Assembly (NCBI GenBank): GCA_947651395.1
Contig: CANSYW010000004.1
Location: 1 to 64,000 of the forward strand
Source: an uncultured Pseudoflavonifractor sp.
GTDB lineage: Bacteria; Bacillota; Clostridia; Oscillospirales; Oscillospiraceae
DNA: 64,000 nucleotides
Direction: 5' to 3'
In this document: piece by piece, positions 51,026 to 59,501 of the stretch
How positions within the stretch are numbered: position 1 is the stretch's first letter
Layout of the letters: each line of letters begins with the position of its first letter
Position numbers and translations under genes: made by a program
The notes under the pieces: model-generated
What the model saw: only the letters and a program-made list of their open reading frames with translations
Database searches by the model: none
Told to the model about the DNA's origin: nothing

Positions 51026-51943
51026 TTATCCCTCCGAGGAGGAGAAATTTGAAATACAGCTTCTGGCACAGCGGATGAACAGGGGGACGATGGGATTGGT
51101 GTTTTCCTGTTTCCAGACCAGGGTAGCGCCGTCGGTGGTGGGGGCGTCCTCATCCTCCCCTAGATCCAGCTCGATGAAGCGAAGATCATAGTTGAACGAC
51201 TCCTTGTGGAGCTTGAAGTTCAGGCTGATCCCGATCCCGGTGGTCACCAGCATCATCATGGAGCTCAGCGAGTTGGTCTCTGTGACGATATTGGGCTTGA
51301 AGCCGCCCTTTTCACAGATCTCAAGGATGCGCTCGTCCGCCCGGCTCAGAGTTCGGTCGATAAAGATAAAGCGCTCGTTTCTCAGCTCCCCGATTCCGAC
51401 CTTCTTTCGGTCGGCCAGGGGATGGGAGGGGGAGGTGACCAGCATGAGGGGGGAGGGGTAATAGACAAGGGACTGAAAGCCGTGTTCAGGAACGGTGTAG
51501 GAGGTCATGACGCCAAAATCCACTTTTCCGGCGTCGATGGCCTTGAGTAATTCCTCCGGGTTATAGCGCTTGACGGAGATGGCGCAGTGGGGATGCCTAG
51601 CGGAAAATTTGTTGACGATCTGTGGGAAATAGCGATTTTCATTCAGATCCCCGATGCCGATCTCCAGGGCGCCGGAGACGGTGATGGCATCCTGGGGATT
51701 CTGACTTTTGAGCATTTCGCACTGCCGGAGAAACCCCCGGCAGGTGATGAGAAATTGTTCTCCCGCCGCGGTCAGGCGGACGTTTCGGGTACTGCGGGAA
51801 AAAAGTCGGACGTCCAGATCCCGCTCCATGTTGGAAATGATCTTGCTCAGACCGGGCTGAGACATGTAGAGCCGCTGGGCGGCGGTGGTGAAGTTGAGAC
51901 ATTCCGCCAGCTCGGCAAAACAAAGGATATCCCGTTGGAACAT
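51026..51943 (-). CDS. LysR-family regulator of the adjacent catabolic island
   Basis: 305 residues, typical LTTR length. N-terminal winged helix-turn-helix (about 1-60, 'CLNFTTAAQRLYMSQPGLSKIISNMERDL'), then a two-lobed effector domain ('ITVSGALEIGIGDLNENRYFP'). Divergent from the isomerase-family gene, the standard LTTR layout in which a pathway intermediate is the co-inducer. It has its own consensus promoter. Confidence 0.9.
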   Translation of the reverse strand: MFQRDILCFAELAECLNFTTAAQRLYMSQPGLSKIISNMERDLDVRLFSRSTRNVRLTAAGEQFLITCRGFLRQCEMLKSQNPQDAITVSGALEIGIGDLNENRYFPQIVNKFSARHPHCAISVKRYNPEELLKAIDAGKVDFGVMTSYTVPEHGFQSLVYYPSPLMLVTSPSHPLADRKKVGIGELRNERFIFIDRTLSRADERILEICEKGGFKPNIVTETNSLSSMMMLVTTGIGISLNFKLHKESFNYDLRFIELDLGEDEDAPTTDGATLVWKQENTNPIVPLFIRCARSCISNFSSSEG

Positions 51944-51973
51944 TGGCGCCTTCCCCCCTTTGGCATATAAGAA

Positions 51974-52002
51974 ATTCTATATGACGGCAAGGGCTTTGTC
52001 AA
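51974..52002 (-). promoter_or_regulatory. Promoter of the LysR gene with overlapping inverted repeat
   Basis: On the minus strand TTGACA (52002-51997), 17-bp spacer, TAGAAT (51979-51974). An imperfect inverted repeat ATATAAGAAATTCTATAT (51965-51982) covers the -10, as expected for LTTR autoregulation. Confidence 0.65.
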
Positions 52003-52056
52003 CAAGAATTTATAACCAGAAGGAATAAAAGGAGGGGCTTATCGCATTTGATTATT

Positions 52057-52078
52057 TCTCTTTTTTGGTCGAAAGAGA
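52057..52078. promoter_or_regulatory. Inverted repeat, candidate LysR activation site
   Basis: Perfect 7-bp inverted repeat TCTCTTT-N8-AAAGAGA, directly followed by a TATGAT -10 (52079-52084) with a poor -35 (ttctct). A good -10 without a -35 next to a dyad fits an activator-dependent promoter for the gene at 52140. Confidence 0.5.
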
Positions 52079-52139
52079 TATGATAGCAGAAGAAAGAGAA
52101 TCGGGGTTAGACAGAATGACGAAACCGGAGGTATAAAAA

Positions 52140-52850
52140 ATGTATTGTGGTTGGCGCGCCAGGATCGGCTTGATCATGCCCAGCAGCGGGACGAACCCGG
52201 AGCATGAGTTTCATCAGTATGCCCCCGAGGGGGTCACGGTGGTCACCCAGAGGGTGCTGTTTGAGCGGGTGGATCCGGAGGGACTGCGGGAGATGGGAGC
52301 GCGGGTGGATGAGGCGGCTCAGATGCTGGCCCGGGCCCATCCGGACATCATTCTCTTCGGCTGTACCAGCGGCAGTCTCATCAACGGTCTGGGCTACGAT
52401 CAGGAGCTTATCAAACGCATTGAGGACAAGACCGGCATCAAGGCGCTGACCACCTCCTCCGCGGTGCTTATGGCGCTTCAGGCGCTGGGCTCCCGGCGGC
52501 TGGTGGTGACCACCCCCTACATTGACCGGGTCAATGAGATTGAAAAGAAGTTCCTGGAGGACAATGGCTTCCAAGTGCTGAACATAAAGGGACTTCAGAA
52601 TCTGGACCCCGATCTGATGCCCCTGGAGCCCCTCCACCGGCTGTATGACCTGACAAAGGGGGCGCTGACGCCGGGGGCGGACACTGTGTTTATCAGCTGC
52701 ACCGGTCTGGGGATCTGCTATGGGATCAATATGATGGAGCGGGACTTCGGGCTTCCTGTGGTCACCAGCAATCAGGCCTCCATTTGGGGGGCGCTGCGGG
52801 CGTTGTCCATCCGGGACGATGTGGGACTGGGCAGACTGTTTTCCCTGTAA
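52140..52850 (+). CDS. Asp/Glu racemase-superfamily protein, maleate isomerase-like
   Basis: 236 residues. Two catalytic-type cysteines are present, C75 in 'ILFGCTSGS' and C187 in 'VFISCTGLG'. That is the arrangement of maleate cis-trans isomerases, Asp/Glu racemases and hydantoin racemases, not of arylmalonate decarboxylase, which keeps only the second Cys. N-terminus 'RIGLIMPSSGTNPEHEF' matches the maleate isomerase/AMDase branch. First gene of the catabolic island, divergent from the LysR gene. A related gene begins at 63870. Substrate unknown; cis-trans isomerisation or racemisation of a dicarboxylate or amino acid is most likely. Confidence 0.82.
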   Translation: MYCGWRARIGLIMPSSGTNPEHEFHQYAPEGVTVVTQRVLFERVDPEGLREMGARVDEAAQMLARAHPDIILFGCTSGSLINGLGYDQELIKRIEDKTGIKALTTSSAVLMALQALGSRRLVVTTPYIDRVNEIEKKFLEDNGFQVLNIKGLQNLDPDLMPLEPLHRLYDLTKGALTPGADTVFISCTGLGICYGINMMERDFGLPVVTSNQASIWGALRALSIRDDVGLGRLFSL

Positions 52851-52892
52851 GGGATCATCCCGGCAAATTTAAAAGATGGAGTTGATGGGAGC

Positions 52893-53951
52893 ATGGCGCA
52901 GATCGCTGTGTTAGGGGGCGGCGGAACCGGCTGCTATATCGCGGCGGAGCTCTCTTTGCGGGGGTTTTCCGTTGCCCTTTATGAGGAGAAGGCCTATTGG
53001 CATGAAAATATTGACGGCATCCTGGAACAGGGAGGCGTGGAGATGACCGGGCTTGGGGTCAACGGCTTTGCCAGGATCGGGGAGATCACCGACGATCTGT
53101 CCCGGGCCCTGGAGGGGTGTGATCTGGTCATCGTCTCCATGGTGGCCTGGCGGCACAAAAAACTGGCCCAGGCCATGAAGCCCCTGGTGAGGGAGGATAT
53201 GGTGATCGTCTTTTCCGCCGGCAACTTTGGTTCCATATTGTTCAAGCGGATCTTTGGCCCGGGGTGCGGAGCGGTGGTGGGGGAGACGTGCGGAAACATG
53301 TTTCCCTGCCGGATGATCGGGCCGGGAAAGGCGATTGCCGCCGGAACCTACGCACCCAAGCTGGTGGCGGCCTTCCCCGGACGGGATACCCCGGCGCTGA
53401 TGGAGCGGTTTTCCAAATATTTTCCCTGTAAACCGGCTCAAAATGTATTTGAAGCGGCCCTCAATGCCCCCAATGTGGTCATTCATCTGGCCGGCTCCGT
53501 GCTCAACACCGGCGCCATCGAGCGCAATCCGGCTTTCGCTCTGTACCGGGACGGCCTTTCCCAGGGGGTAATCAGCTGTCAAAAGGCGGTCCAGGCTGAG
53601 AAGAAGCGGATCATGGAGGCTATGGGCTATCAGATGGTGATCCACACCGAGCAGATGGAGCGGCTGGTACAGTACGACAAATACCCCGAATTTGACTGCT
53701 TCCGCAGTCTGGCCGGCCCCGACGGAATGCGCCACCGCTATGTGGAGGAGGACGCCACGATGGGCGATTCCATCCTGCTCCAGCTGGGGCGGCTTCTGTC
53801 CATCCCCACGCCCACGGTCTGGGCCCTGATCCAGGTGGCGGGGGCGATCAATGAGGAGGACTACTTTTCCAGGGGACTCAAGCTGGAGACGCTGGGGATC
53901 ACGGGAAAGACCCCTGAGGAGATCAACCGATATCTGTTCTCGGGAGAGTGA
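52893..53951 (+). CDS. NAD(P)-dependent opine dehydrogenase-family protein
   Basis: 352 residues. N-terminal Rossmann fold with a glycine-rich loop (AVLGGGGTGCYIAAEL) and a C-terminal octopine/nopaline dehydrogenase-type helical domain, including 'NVFEAALNAPNVVIHLAGSVLNTGAIE' with the likely catalytic His. The family reversibly couples an amino acid and a 2-oxo acid through an imine (opine formation or cleavage). Third-party members act on other 2-hydroxy or imino acids. It lies 42 bp after the isomerase gene. In a catabolic island, oxidation of an opine-like imino-dicarboxylate is a reasonable guess. Confidence 0.8.
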   Translation: MAQIAVLGGGGTGCYIAAELSLRGFSVALYEEKAYWHENIDGILEQGGVEMTGLGVNGFARIGEITDDLSRALEGCDLVIVSMVAWRHKKLAQAMKPLVREDMVIVFSAGNFGSILFKRIFGPGCGAVVGETCGNMFPCRMIGPGKAIAAGTYAPKLVAAFPGRDTPALMERFSKYFPCKPAQNVFEAALNAPNVVIHLAGSVLNTGAIERNPAFALYRDGLSQGVISCQKAVQAEKKRIMEAMGYQMVIHTEQMERLVQYDKYPEFDCFRSLAGPDGMRHRYVEEDATMGDSILLQLGRLLSIPTPTVWALIQVAGAINEEDYFSRGLKLETLGITGKTPEEINRYLFSGE

Positions 53952-54004
53952 GAGGACAGGCTCTCCATGGGATGAAGCTATAAAAACAATAAGGAGGCAT
54001 TTAT

Positions 54005-55423
54005 ATGGCATTCCATCTGTTTGCGGGCGCGGGCGAGGAGACCCATTACACAGAGATCCTCTCCAATTTCATCAGAGACCTGAAGTATGAGGACATCCCC
54101 CCGGAGGTGCTGGAGCGGGCCAAGGGCATCGCCATGCAGACCATCGGCGCCTCCCTGGCGGTCAACGGGATCCCCGTGGCGGAAAAGGCCATCTCCCTGG
54201 GCAAGCTGTGCGGCGGCTCCGGCGGCGACGCTACCCTGTGGATCGACGGCAGCAAGACCACCATCCCCGGCGCCGTGTTCTGCAACAGCACCCTGGCCGA
54301 CGCCCTGGACTGGGAGGACTGCGCCTGGACCGGCCATCCCTCCGCCGGCATCGTCCCCGTGGCCTTCGCCTGCGCGGAGGCCGGGCACAAGAGCGGCAAG
54401 GACTTCCTCACCGCCATCGTGGCCGCCTACGAGGTCTACACCCGCATCGCCATGGCGGTGCAGCCTCCAGAGATCTGGCCCAACTACAAGGGCTGGGGCC
54501 TCACCGCCTGGCAGATCTTCGCCGCCGTGGTTCCCGCCGCCAAGCTCCTGGACCTCTCCCCGGGGAAGATCAACCAAGCCATCGGCTTCGGCGCCACCAG
54601 CTGTCCCATCCCCCAGAGCTTCCACCAGTCCGCCATGAGCGACGCCTACCACTACGAGCACGGCTTCCGCTCCATGGAGGGGGTCATGTGCGCCTACAAC
54701 GCCCAGGCCGGTGTGGACAACTATATGAACGTGCTCGACGATCCCTGGTCCTTTGAAAACCACGTCTCCGTTACCCCGGACAGCAGCTGGTACACCCGGG
54801 AGCTGGGCAAGCGGTGGCTCATCATGGAGACCCTGCTCAAGCACTGGCCGGCCAACATGTGGATCCAGACTCCCATGGAGCTCACCGACAGCATCATGAC
54901 CAAGAACCATCTGACCAAGGACGACATTGAAGAGCTGACCGTGGATCCCCCCACCTATCTGCGCATGGCCTACTACCCCGAGGGCTACACCTCCCTCACC
55001 CAGGCCCAGTTCAGCATGCCTTTTATGCTGGCCAGCTATATCTGCGATCCCGTCCCCGGCAGCAGGTGGCTCCGGACTGAGCGGCTCACCGATCCGGAGC
55101 TCCTTGCCATGGCCGCCAGGGTCAAGTCCGGGCCCAGCGAGCCCCTGCTGATGCCCACCTGCTTCAAGAACTTCCAGAAGGGCAGGCACCCTGTCATCAC
55201 CGTCACCATCAGGACCAAGGACGGCAGAGAGTTCTCCGAGACCATGGAGCGCCATCTGGGCCACCCCTACAACATGATGAGCCTGGAGCAGTTCAAGGAG
55301 CGCTTCCGCGTCCAGGCCGCCCCCTGCATGAGCGGTGAGCGGCTGGAGCAGGCCGTGGAGCTCCTGGCACACGTGGAGGACTGCCCCGATATGGCACACA
55401 TCGCTCAGCTGCTGCATCGGTAA
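54005..55423 (+). CDS. MmgE/PrpD-family protein, copy 1
   Basis: 472 residues. All-helical domain followed by the lid domain typical of MmgE/PrpD, a family that includes 2-methylcitrate dehydratase, cis-aconitate decarboxylase and iminodisuccinate epimerase. Characteristic stretch 'LADALDWEDCAWTGHPSAG' (the D-x-x-D...T-x-H-P core) and 'MSDAYHYEHGFRSMEG'. Paralogous to the gene at 62461: long identical protein blocks ('AIVAAYEVYTRIAMAVQ', 'GKRWLIMETLLKHWPANMW'). Reaction not predictable at this level. 53 bp after the opine-dehydrogenase-like gene, with 'aaggagg' in front. Confidence 0.9.
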   Translation: MAFHLFAGAGEETHYTEILSNFIRDLKYEDIPPEVLERAKGIAMQTIGASLAVNGIPVAEKAISLGKLCGGSGGDATLWIDGSKTTIPGAVFCNSTLADALDWEDCAWTGHPSAGIVPVAFACAEAGHKSGKDFLTAIVAAYEVYTRIAMAVQPPEIWPNYKGWGLTAWQIFAAVVPAAKLLDLSPGKINQAIGFGATSCPIPQSFHQSAMSDAYHYEHGFRSMEGVMCAYNAQAGVDNYMNVLDDPWSFENHVSVTPDSSWYTRELGKRWLIMETLLKHWPANMWIQTPMELTDSIMTKNHLTKDDIEELTVDPPTYLRMAYYPEGYTSLTQAQFSMPFMLASYICDPVPGSRWLRTERLTDPELLAMAARVKSGPSEPLLMPTCFKNFQKGRHPVITVTIRTKDGREFSETMERHLGHPYNMMSLEQFKERFRVQAAPCMSGERLEQAVELLAHVEDCPDMAHIAQLLHR

Positions 55424-55448
55424 TGGCCGCACGGGTTGGGAGAGCTGT

Positions 55449-56717
55449 ATGAAAAATTATGCCATTGTAGGCTTTGGCTGTGCGGGCTATCACGCCGCCC
55501 GGGCCATACGCGGAGCCGACCCCCATGGGCGGATCGCGGTGTTCAGCGACACGGGCCAGCCCCCCTTTAATCCCATGCTCACCACCTATTACGCCTCCCA
55601 GCGGCTGAGCCTGGAGGGGGTGTTCCCCTTTGGGACGCTGGAGGAGGTAGAGCGGGAACTGTCTCTGGAGCTCCACGGGGATCAGCCGGTCCTGCGGGTG
55701 GATGCCCGGGCCCGGCGGGTGGAGACTCAGGCGGGGGGAGAGGACTTCGACGCCATTCTTATTGCCACCGGAGCCAGGGCCCTGGTGCCGGAGAGTCTCC
55801 GGCAGGGGGGAGGGGACTTCTTCCTGATGCGCACCCTCGCGGACGCCCAGGGACTGCGGGATCATCTGGATTCCCACCGGGTGGAAAAGGCCGTGGTGGT
55901 AGGCGGTTCCATGGTGGGCATCAAGGTGGCGGAACTCCTTCACCGAAGGGGGATCCAAACCACCATGGCGGACGCCGCCCCCTATCTCTTTCCCCTGGCC
56001 GCCTACCGGAGTACGGCGGAGGCCATTGAGGCGCGGCTGAGGGAGGCCGGACTGAAGCTGGTGTTCAACGCCCAGGTGTCGACCATAGAGCCCGGCGGCG
56101 TCCGGCTGGTCTCGGGCGAACTGCTGGAGGCCGATCTGGTGTGTCTGTGTATCGGTACCAGGGCCAATGTGGAGCTGGCCGCCAACACCCAGGTGGTGGA
56201 GGGGCAGGGCGTACGCATCGGCAGGGGGATCGTGGTGGATGAGCGGATGGCCACCGACTGTCCGGGGGTCTACGCCGCCGGGGATTGCTGTGAGGGGATC
56301 GATCTTCAGACCGGAAAGACGGCGATCATCGGGCTCTGGGCCAATGCCGGGGCGCAGGGGGACTGCGCGGGCCGGAATATGGCCGGGCTCCCCGCCCGGT
56401 ATTACGGCAACATCCTCCACAACATCACCCACTTCTTTGACATGGACTTCATCGGTCTTGGAGATCCCCGCCTTCCCGGGCAGCGTCATCTGTTCCAGGG
56501 GAAGAATTACACGGTGGAGATCGCCCTGGAGGGGGAACGGCTCAACAGTGTGAATATCTTTGGAAATTATCGCATCAGCGGTATTTTGAAAAGCGGCCTC
56601 ACCAAGCGTCTGCTGGACGGCGGAGCCAGGCTGACCACGGCCCAGCAGGGACTGCTGCGCGCGGAGGGTATGAGCGCCGATTTCGTGGAACTCATAGGAG
56701 GTGACAGAGCCCTATGA
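55449..56717 (+). CDS. FAD/NAD(P)-dependent pyridine-nucleotide oxidoreductase
   Basis: 422 residues from the ATG at 55449; the track's start at 55335 lies inside copy 1 of the MmgE/PrpD gene. FAD-binding 'AIVGFGCAGYHAARAIRGADP', NAD(P)-binding 'AVVVGGSMVGIKVAELLHRRG' and the second FAD motif 'GVYAAGDCCEGID'. 'PFNPMLTTYYAS' resembles NirB-N/NADH-oxidase-type reductases. The stop overlaps the next gene by 4 bp, so it is probably the electron-transfer partner of the Mo enzyme, passing electrons to or from NAD(P)H. Confidence 0.87.
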   Translation: MKNYAIVGFGCAGYHAARAIRGADPHGRIAVFSDTGQPPFNPMLTTYYASQRLSLEGVFPFGTLEEVERELSLELHGDQPVLRVDARARRVETQAGGEDFDAILIATGARALVPESLRQGGGDFFLMRTLADAQGLRDHLDSHRVEKAVVVGGSMVGIKVAELLHRRGIQTTMADAAPYLFPLAAYRSTAEAIEARLREAGLKLVFNAQVSTIEPGGVRLVSGELLEADLVCLCIGTRANVELAANTQVVEGQGVRIGRGIVVDERMATDCPGVYAAGDCCEGIDLQTGKTAIIGLWANAGAQGDCAGRNMAGLPARYYGNILHNITHFFDMDFIGLGDPRLPGQRHLFQGKNYTVEIALEGERLNSVNIFGNYRISGILKSGLTKRLLDGGARLTTAQQGLLRAEGMSADFVELIGGDRAL

Positions 56718-58846
56718 ATGATTTGAGGGCAATGACAAAAGGAAAGCTGCCGGGCTCGGAGACGGGAATTGAGATCAGACATACCATATGTGACATCTGT
56801 ACCCCGGGCCCCCAGTGCGGGATCGACGCCTATGTGAAGGACGGCGTGGTCATTAAGGTGGAGGGAACGCCCGGCTTTCCCACCAACCAGGGGGCGCTGT
56901 GCACCAAGGGAGCCGCCAACCGGCAGTACATCTATCGGCCCGACCGGATCCGCACCCCCCTGCGCCGGGTGGGAAAGCGGGGCGAGGGGCGGTTTGAACC
57001 CATCTCGTGGGAGACGGCCATGGAGGAGATCGCCCGGGGACTGAACAGGGTAAAGGAGACCTATGGCCCTGAGTCGGTGGCCTTTATGACGGGCTATCCC
57101 AAGTGGTACAGGCCCTGGCTGCAGCGGCTGGCCTTTTCCTTCGGCAGTCCCAACTACTTTACCGAGTCCAGCACCTGCCACAAGTCGGAGACCATGAGCT
57201 GGCGGCTCACCTATGGCTGTGAGATGCGTCAGGATATCCTGGGTATGCCGGAGGTGCTGGTGGGCTGGGGCTGCAATCCGCTGGTCAGCGCCTATCCCAT
57301 GGGACGCAGCTACTATCAGTACAAGGAGCAGGGGGGCAAGGTGGTGATCATCGATCCCCGCCGCACCCCCACGGCGACCCAGTGCACCGACCTGTTCATC
57401 CGGCCCAGGACGGGGACGGACGGCTATCTGGCCAACACGGTGGCCCGGCTCATCATCGAAAACGGCTGGGCGGATATGGAGTTTATCCAGGCCCACGTCC
57501 ATGGCTTTCCCGCCTACCGGGAGATGGTCATGGGCTATACGGTGGAGAAGGCGGTGGAGATCACCGGGGTTCCCGAAGAGGAGATCCGGGAGCTGGCCAG
57601 GCTCATCGGCACCGCGAAGAAGGCCATCGTACAGCCCAGCAACGGTCTGAGCCACCACAAAAACGGCCTGAGCACCCACCGGGCGGTTATCTGCCTGAAC
57701 GCGCTGACCGGAAATGTCAACAAGCCGGGAACGCTGTTTCCCGCCTGGGACACCGCGGCGGATATGTCGGCGGGGTTCCGGACCTATGAGGGGGAATTTG
57801 CCACCGAGCGCTTTCCCCAAAAGGCCCGACCCAGGGTGGGGGCGGGGCGCTTTCCCCTCTGGTGTGAGATGTTCTACGAGGCCCAGGCCATGGATCTGCT
57901 GCGGTTCTGGAAGGCGGAGGAGAGCTATCCCATTAGGGCCATGTATGCCCACGGGGTGAACCACCGGATGTATCCGGAGTCCTCCGGGCTGCTGGAGATG
58001 GCCGGAGAGATGGAGCTTGTGGTGGCCGCCGATCTGTTTATGACGGACTTCTGCCGCCATGCGGATATCGTACTGCCCGCCTGCTCCTCCTTTGAGCGGG
58101 GTGAGGTAAAGTCCTACCCCGGCGGCTACATCAACTACACAAGTCCCGCCATTGCGCCCCTCTATGAGAGCAGGGACGATGTGGCCATCATTACCATGAC
58201 CGCCAATGCGCTGGGACTGGACGATCCCCTTCTGCGCGCGGGCTACGACATCTCGGTCAAGCACATCTACCGGGATGTGCCTCTGGATCTGGATGAGGTG
58301 AAGGCGGCCGGTCTGCCCTCCAAAGTGGAGTGCGGGGCGGGGAGAGACTACTTTGCCGCCCCGCTGAATACCCCCACGGGGAAGATCGAGCTCTACAGCG
58401 AGCGCATTGCCAAATATGAGGCTGACTATGGCCTGGATCCCCTGCCGGTCTTCTCCGACGGTTTTGACTGCCCTCCCACGGCGGAGTTTCCCATGAGTCT
58501 GATCACGGGGGGACGGCTGACCAACGCCGTCCACTCCCGGCTCCACGATGTGCCCTGGCTGCGGGATCTGCGCCCTGAGCCGGCGGCGGATATCCACCCG
58601 GAGGACGCCAGGCGGCTGGGGATCGCCCAGGGCGACGAGATCTGCCTGGTCACACGCCTGGGCCGGATCCGGGTCAAGGCCAACCTCAGCGCCATCTCCG
58701 CCCCCGGCGAGGTCAACTTCTACCACGGCTACCGGGAGGCAAACGTCAACGAGATCATCCCCAAAGAGCATCTGGATCCCTATTCCGGGTTTCCCGGCTA
58801 TAAGCAGCTGCGCTGCCGGGTGGAGAAGGCGGAGGTGACGATGTGA
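56714..58846 (+). CDS. Molybdopterin-dependent oxidoreductase, catalytic subunit (DMSO reductase family)
   Basis: 710 residues. The N-terminal Fe-S site has C26-x2-C29-x5-C35 and C63, a longer middle spacing than the usual CxxCxxxC. C155 in 'TESSTCHKSE' lies where the Mo- or W-coordinating Cys sits in this family. Bis-MGD-binding regions are seen ('LVGWGCNPLVSAYPMG', 'VVIIDPRRTPTATQCTDLF', 'LITGGRLTNAVHSRL'). No Tat signal, so it is cytoplasmic. Overlaps both neighbours by 4 bp. The substrate could be the island's imported compound (oxidation, reduction or hydroxyl transfer). Confident family, unknown reaction. Confidence 0.9.
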   Translation: MNDLRAMTKGKLPGSETGIEIRHTICDICTPGPQCGIDAYVKDGVVIKVEGTPGFPTNQGALCTKGAANRQYIYRPDRIRTPLRRVGKRGEGRFEPISWETAMEEIARGLNRVKETYGPESVAFMTGYPKWYRPWLQRLAFSFGSPNYFTESSTCHKSETMSWRLTYGCEMRQDILGMPEVLVGWGCNPLVSAYPMGRSYYQYKEQGGKVVIIDPRRTPTATQCTDLFIRPRTGTDGYLANTVARLIIENGWADMEFIQAHVHGFPAYREMVMGYTVEKAVEITGVPEEEIRELARLIGTAKKAIVQPSNGLSHHKNGLSTHRAVICLNALTGNVNKPGTLFPAWDTAADMSAGFRTYEGEFATERFPQKARPRVGAGRFPLWCEMFYEAQAMDLLRFWKAEESYPIRAMYAHGVNHRMYPESSGLLEMAGEMELVVAADLFMTDFCRHADIVLPACSSFERGEVKSYPGGYINYTSPAIAPLYESRDDVAIITMTANALGLDDPLLRAGYDISVKHIYRDVPLDLDEVKAAGLPSKVECGAGRDYFAAPLNTPTGKIELYSERIAKYEADYGLDPLPVFSDGFDCPPTAEFPMSLITGGRLTNAVHSRLHDVPWLRDLRPEPAADIHPEDARRLGIAQGDEICLVTRLGRIRVKANLSAISAPGEVNFYHGYREANVNEIIPKEHLDPYSGFPGYKQLRCRVEKAEVTM

Positions 58847-59352
58847 GCTATATCTTTGTGCTGGATACGAAGCGGTGTATCGGCTGCGGGGCCTGCGCCG
58901 TGGCCTGTATGGATCAGAACGATCTGGAGCCCCGGCAGGGGGATCCGGTTTTCCGCCGATGCTTTACGGTGGAAAAGGGGGAGAATAAGTATGACCCTGT
59001 GACCTATATGTCCATGAGCTGTATGCACTGTAAGGACGCGCCCTGTATTCAGGGCTGTCCCTCCGGGTGCCTGAAAAAGGATCCGGAGACCGGCTTTACC
59101 GTCTATGACAACACCAACTGCATCGGCTGCCACTCCTGCGCCATGGCCTGTCCCTTTGCCGCGCCGGGCTTTGGCCGGGAGGGGAAGATGGTCAAGTGCG
59201 ACGGCTGTATTGAGCGGGTCCGCCAGGGCCTGCAGCCTGCCTGTGTCAAAGTCTGCCCCTATCAGGCCCTGTCTCTGGTATCTCAGGAGGAGTTTGAACA
59301 AAGGAACCGGGAGAAAAAGGCGCGATTGCTGGCATATACGGCCCTGATCTGA
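58843..59352 (+). CDS. Four-cluster ferredoxin-type electron-transfer subunit
   Basis: 169 residues, GTG start overlapping the previous stop by 4 bp. Four cysteine sets for [4Fe-4S] clusters: 'CIGCGACAVAC', 'CMHCKDAPCIQGCPSGC', 'CIGCHSCAMACPF', 'CDGCIERVRQGLQPACVKVCP', the DmsB/HycB pattern. Links the Mo subunit to the flavoprotein or to another carrier. No membrane anchor subunit is encoded nearby, so the complex is probably soluble. Confidence 0.93.
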   Translation: MSYIFVLDTKRCIGCGACAVACMDQNDLEPRQGDPVFRRCFTVEKGENKYDPVTYMSMSCMHCKDAPCIQGCPSGCLKKDPETGFTVYDNTNCIGCHSCAMACPFAAPGFGREGKMVKCDGCIERVRQGLQPACVKVCPYQALSLVSQEEFEQRNREKKARLLAYTALI

Positions 59353-59501
59353 TCAGACGTCCCAACGATAAGGGACGGCGATTTCCACGTTGTGTTCCGG
59401 AAAGGCCGGCGGCGGTGCTTTCCGACACGTTGTTAGCACATCCCCAGCAGAGCACGAAGTTCCATACGGCCCCAAAACAAAAAACCAAGGAGGAAGAAAA
59501 A
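59353..59501. other. 149-bp spacer before the TRAP genes
   Basis: Contains a CGTCCC-AACGATAA-GGGACG hairpin just after the Fe-S gene (about 59356-59375) without a T tract. It ends with an 'aaggagg' site for the binding protein. No clear sigma-A promoter was seen, so the TRAP genes may be read from upstream. Confidence 0.4.

Noticed and set aside
52140-52850. Arylmalonate decarboxylase
   Set aside because: Both cysteines (C75 and C187) are present, which fits isomerases or racemases; the decarboxylase keeps only the second.
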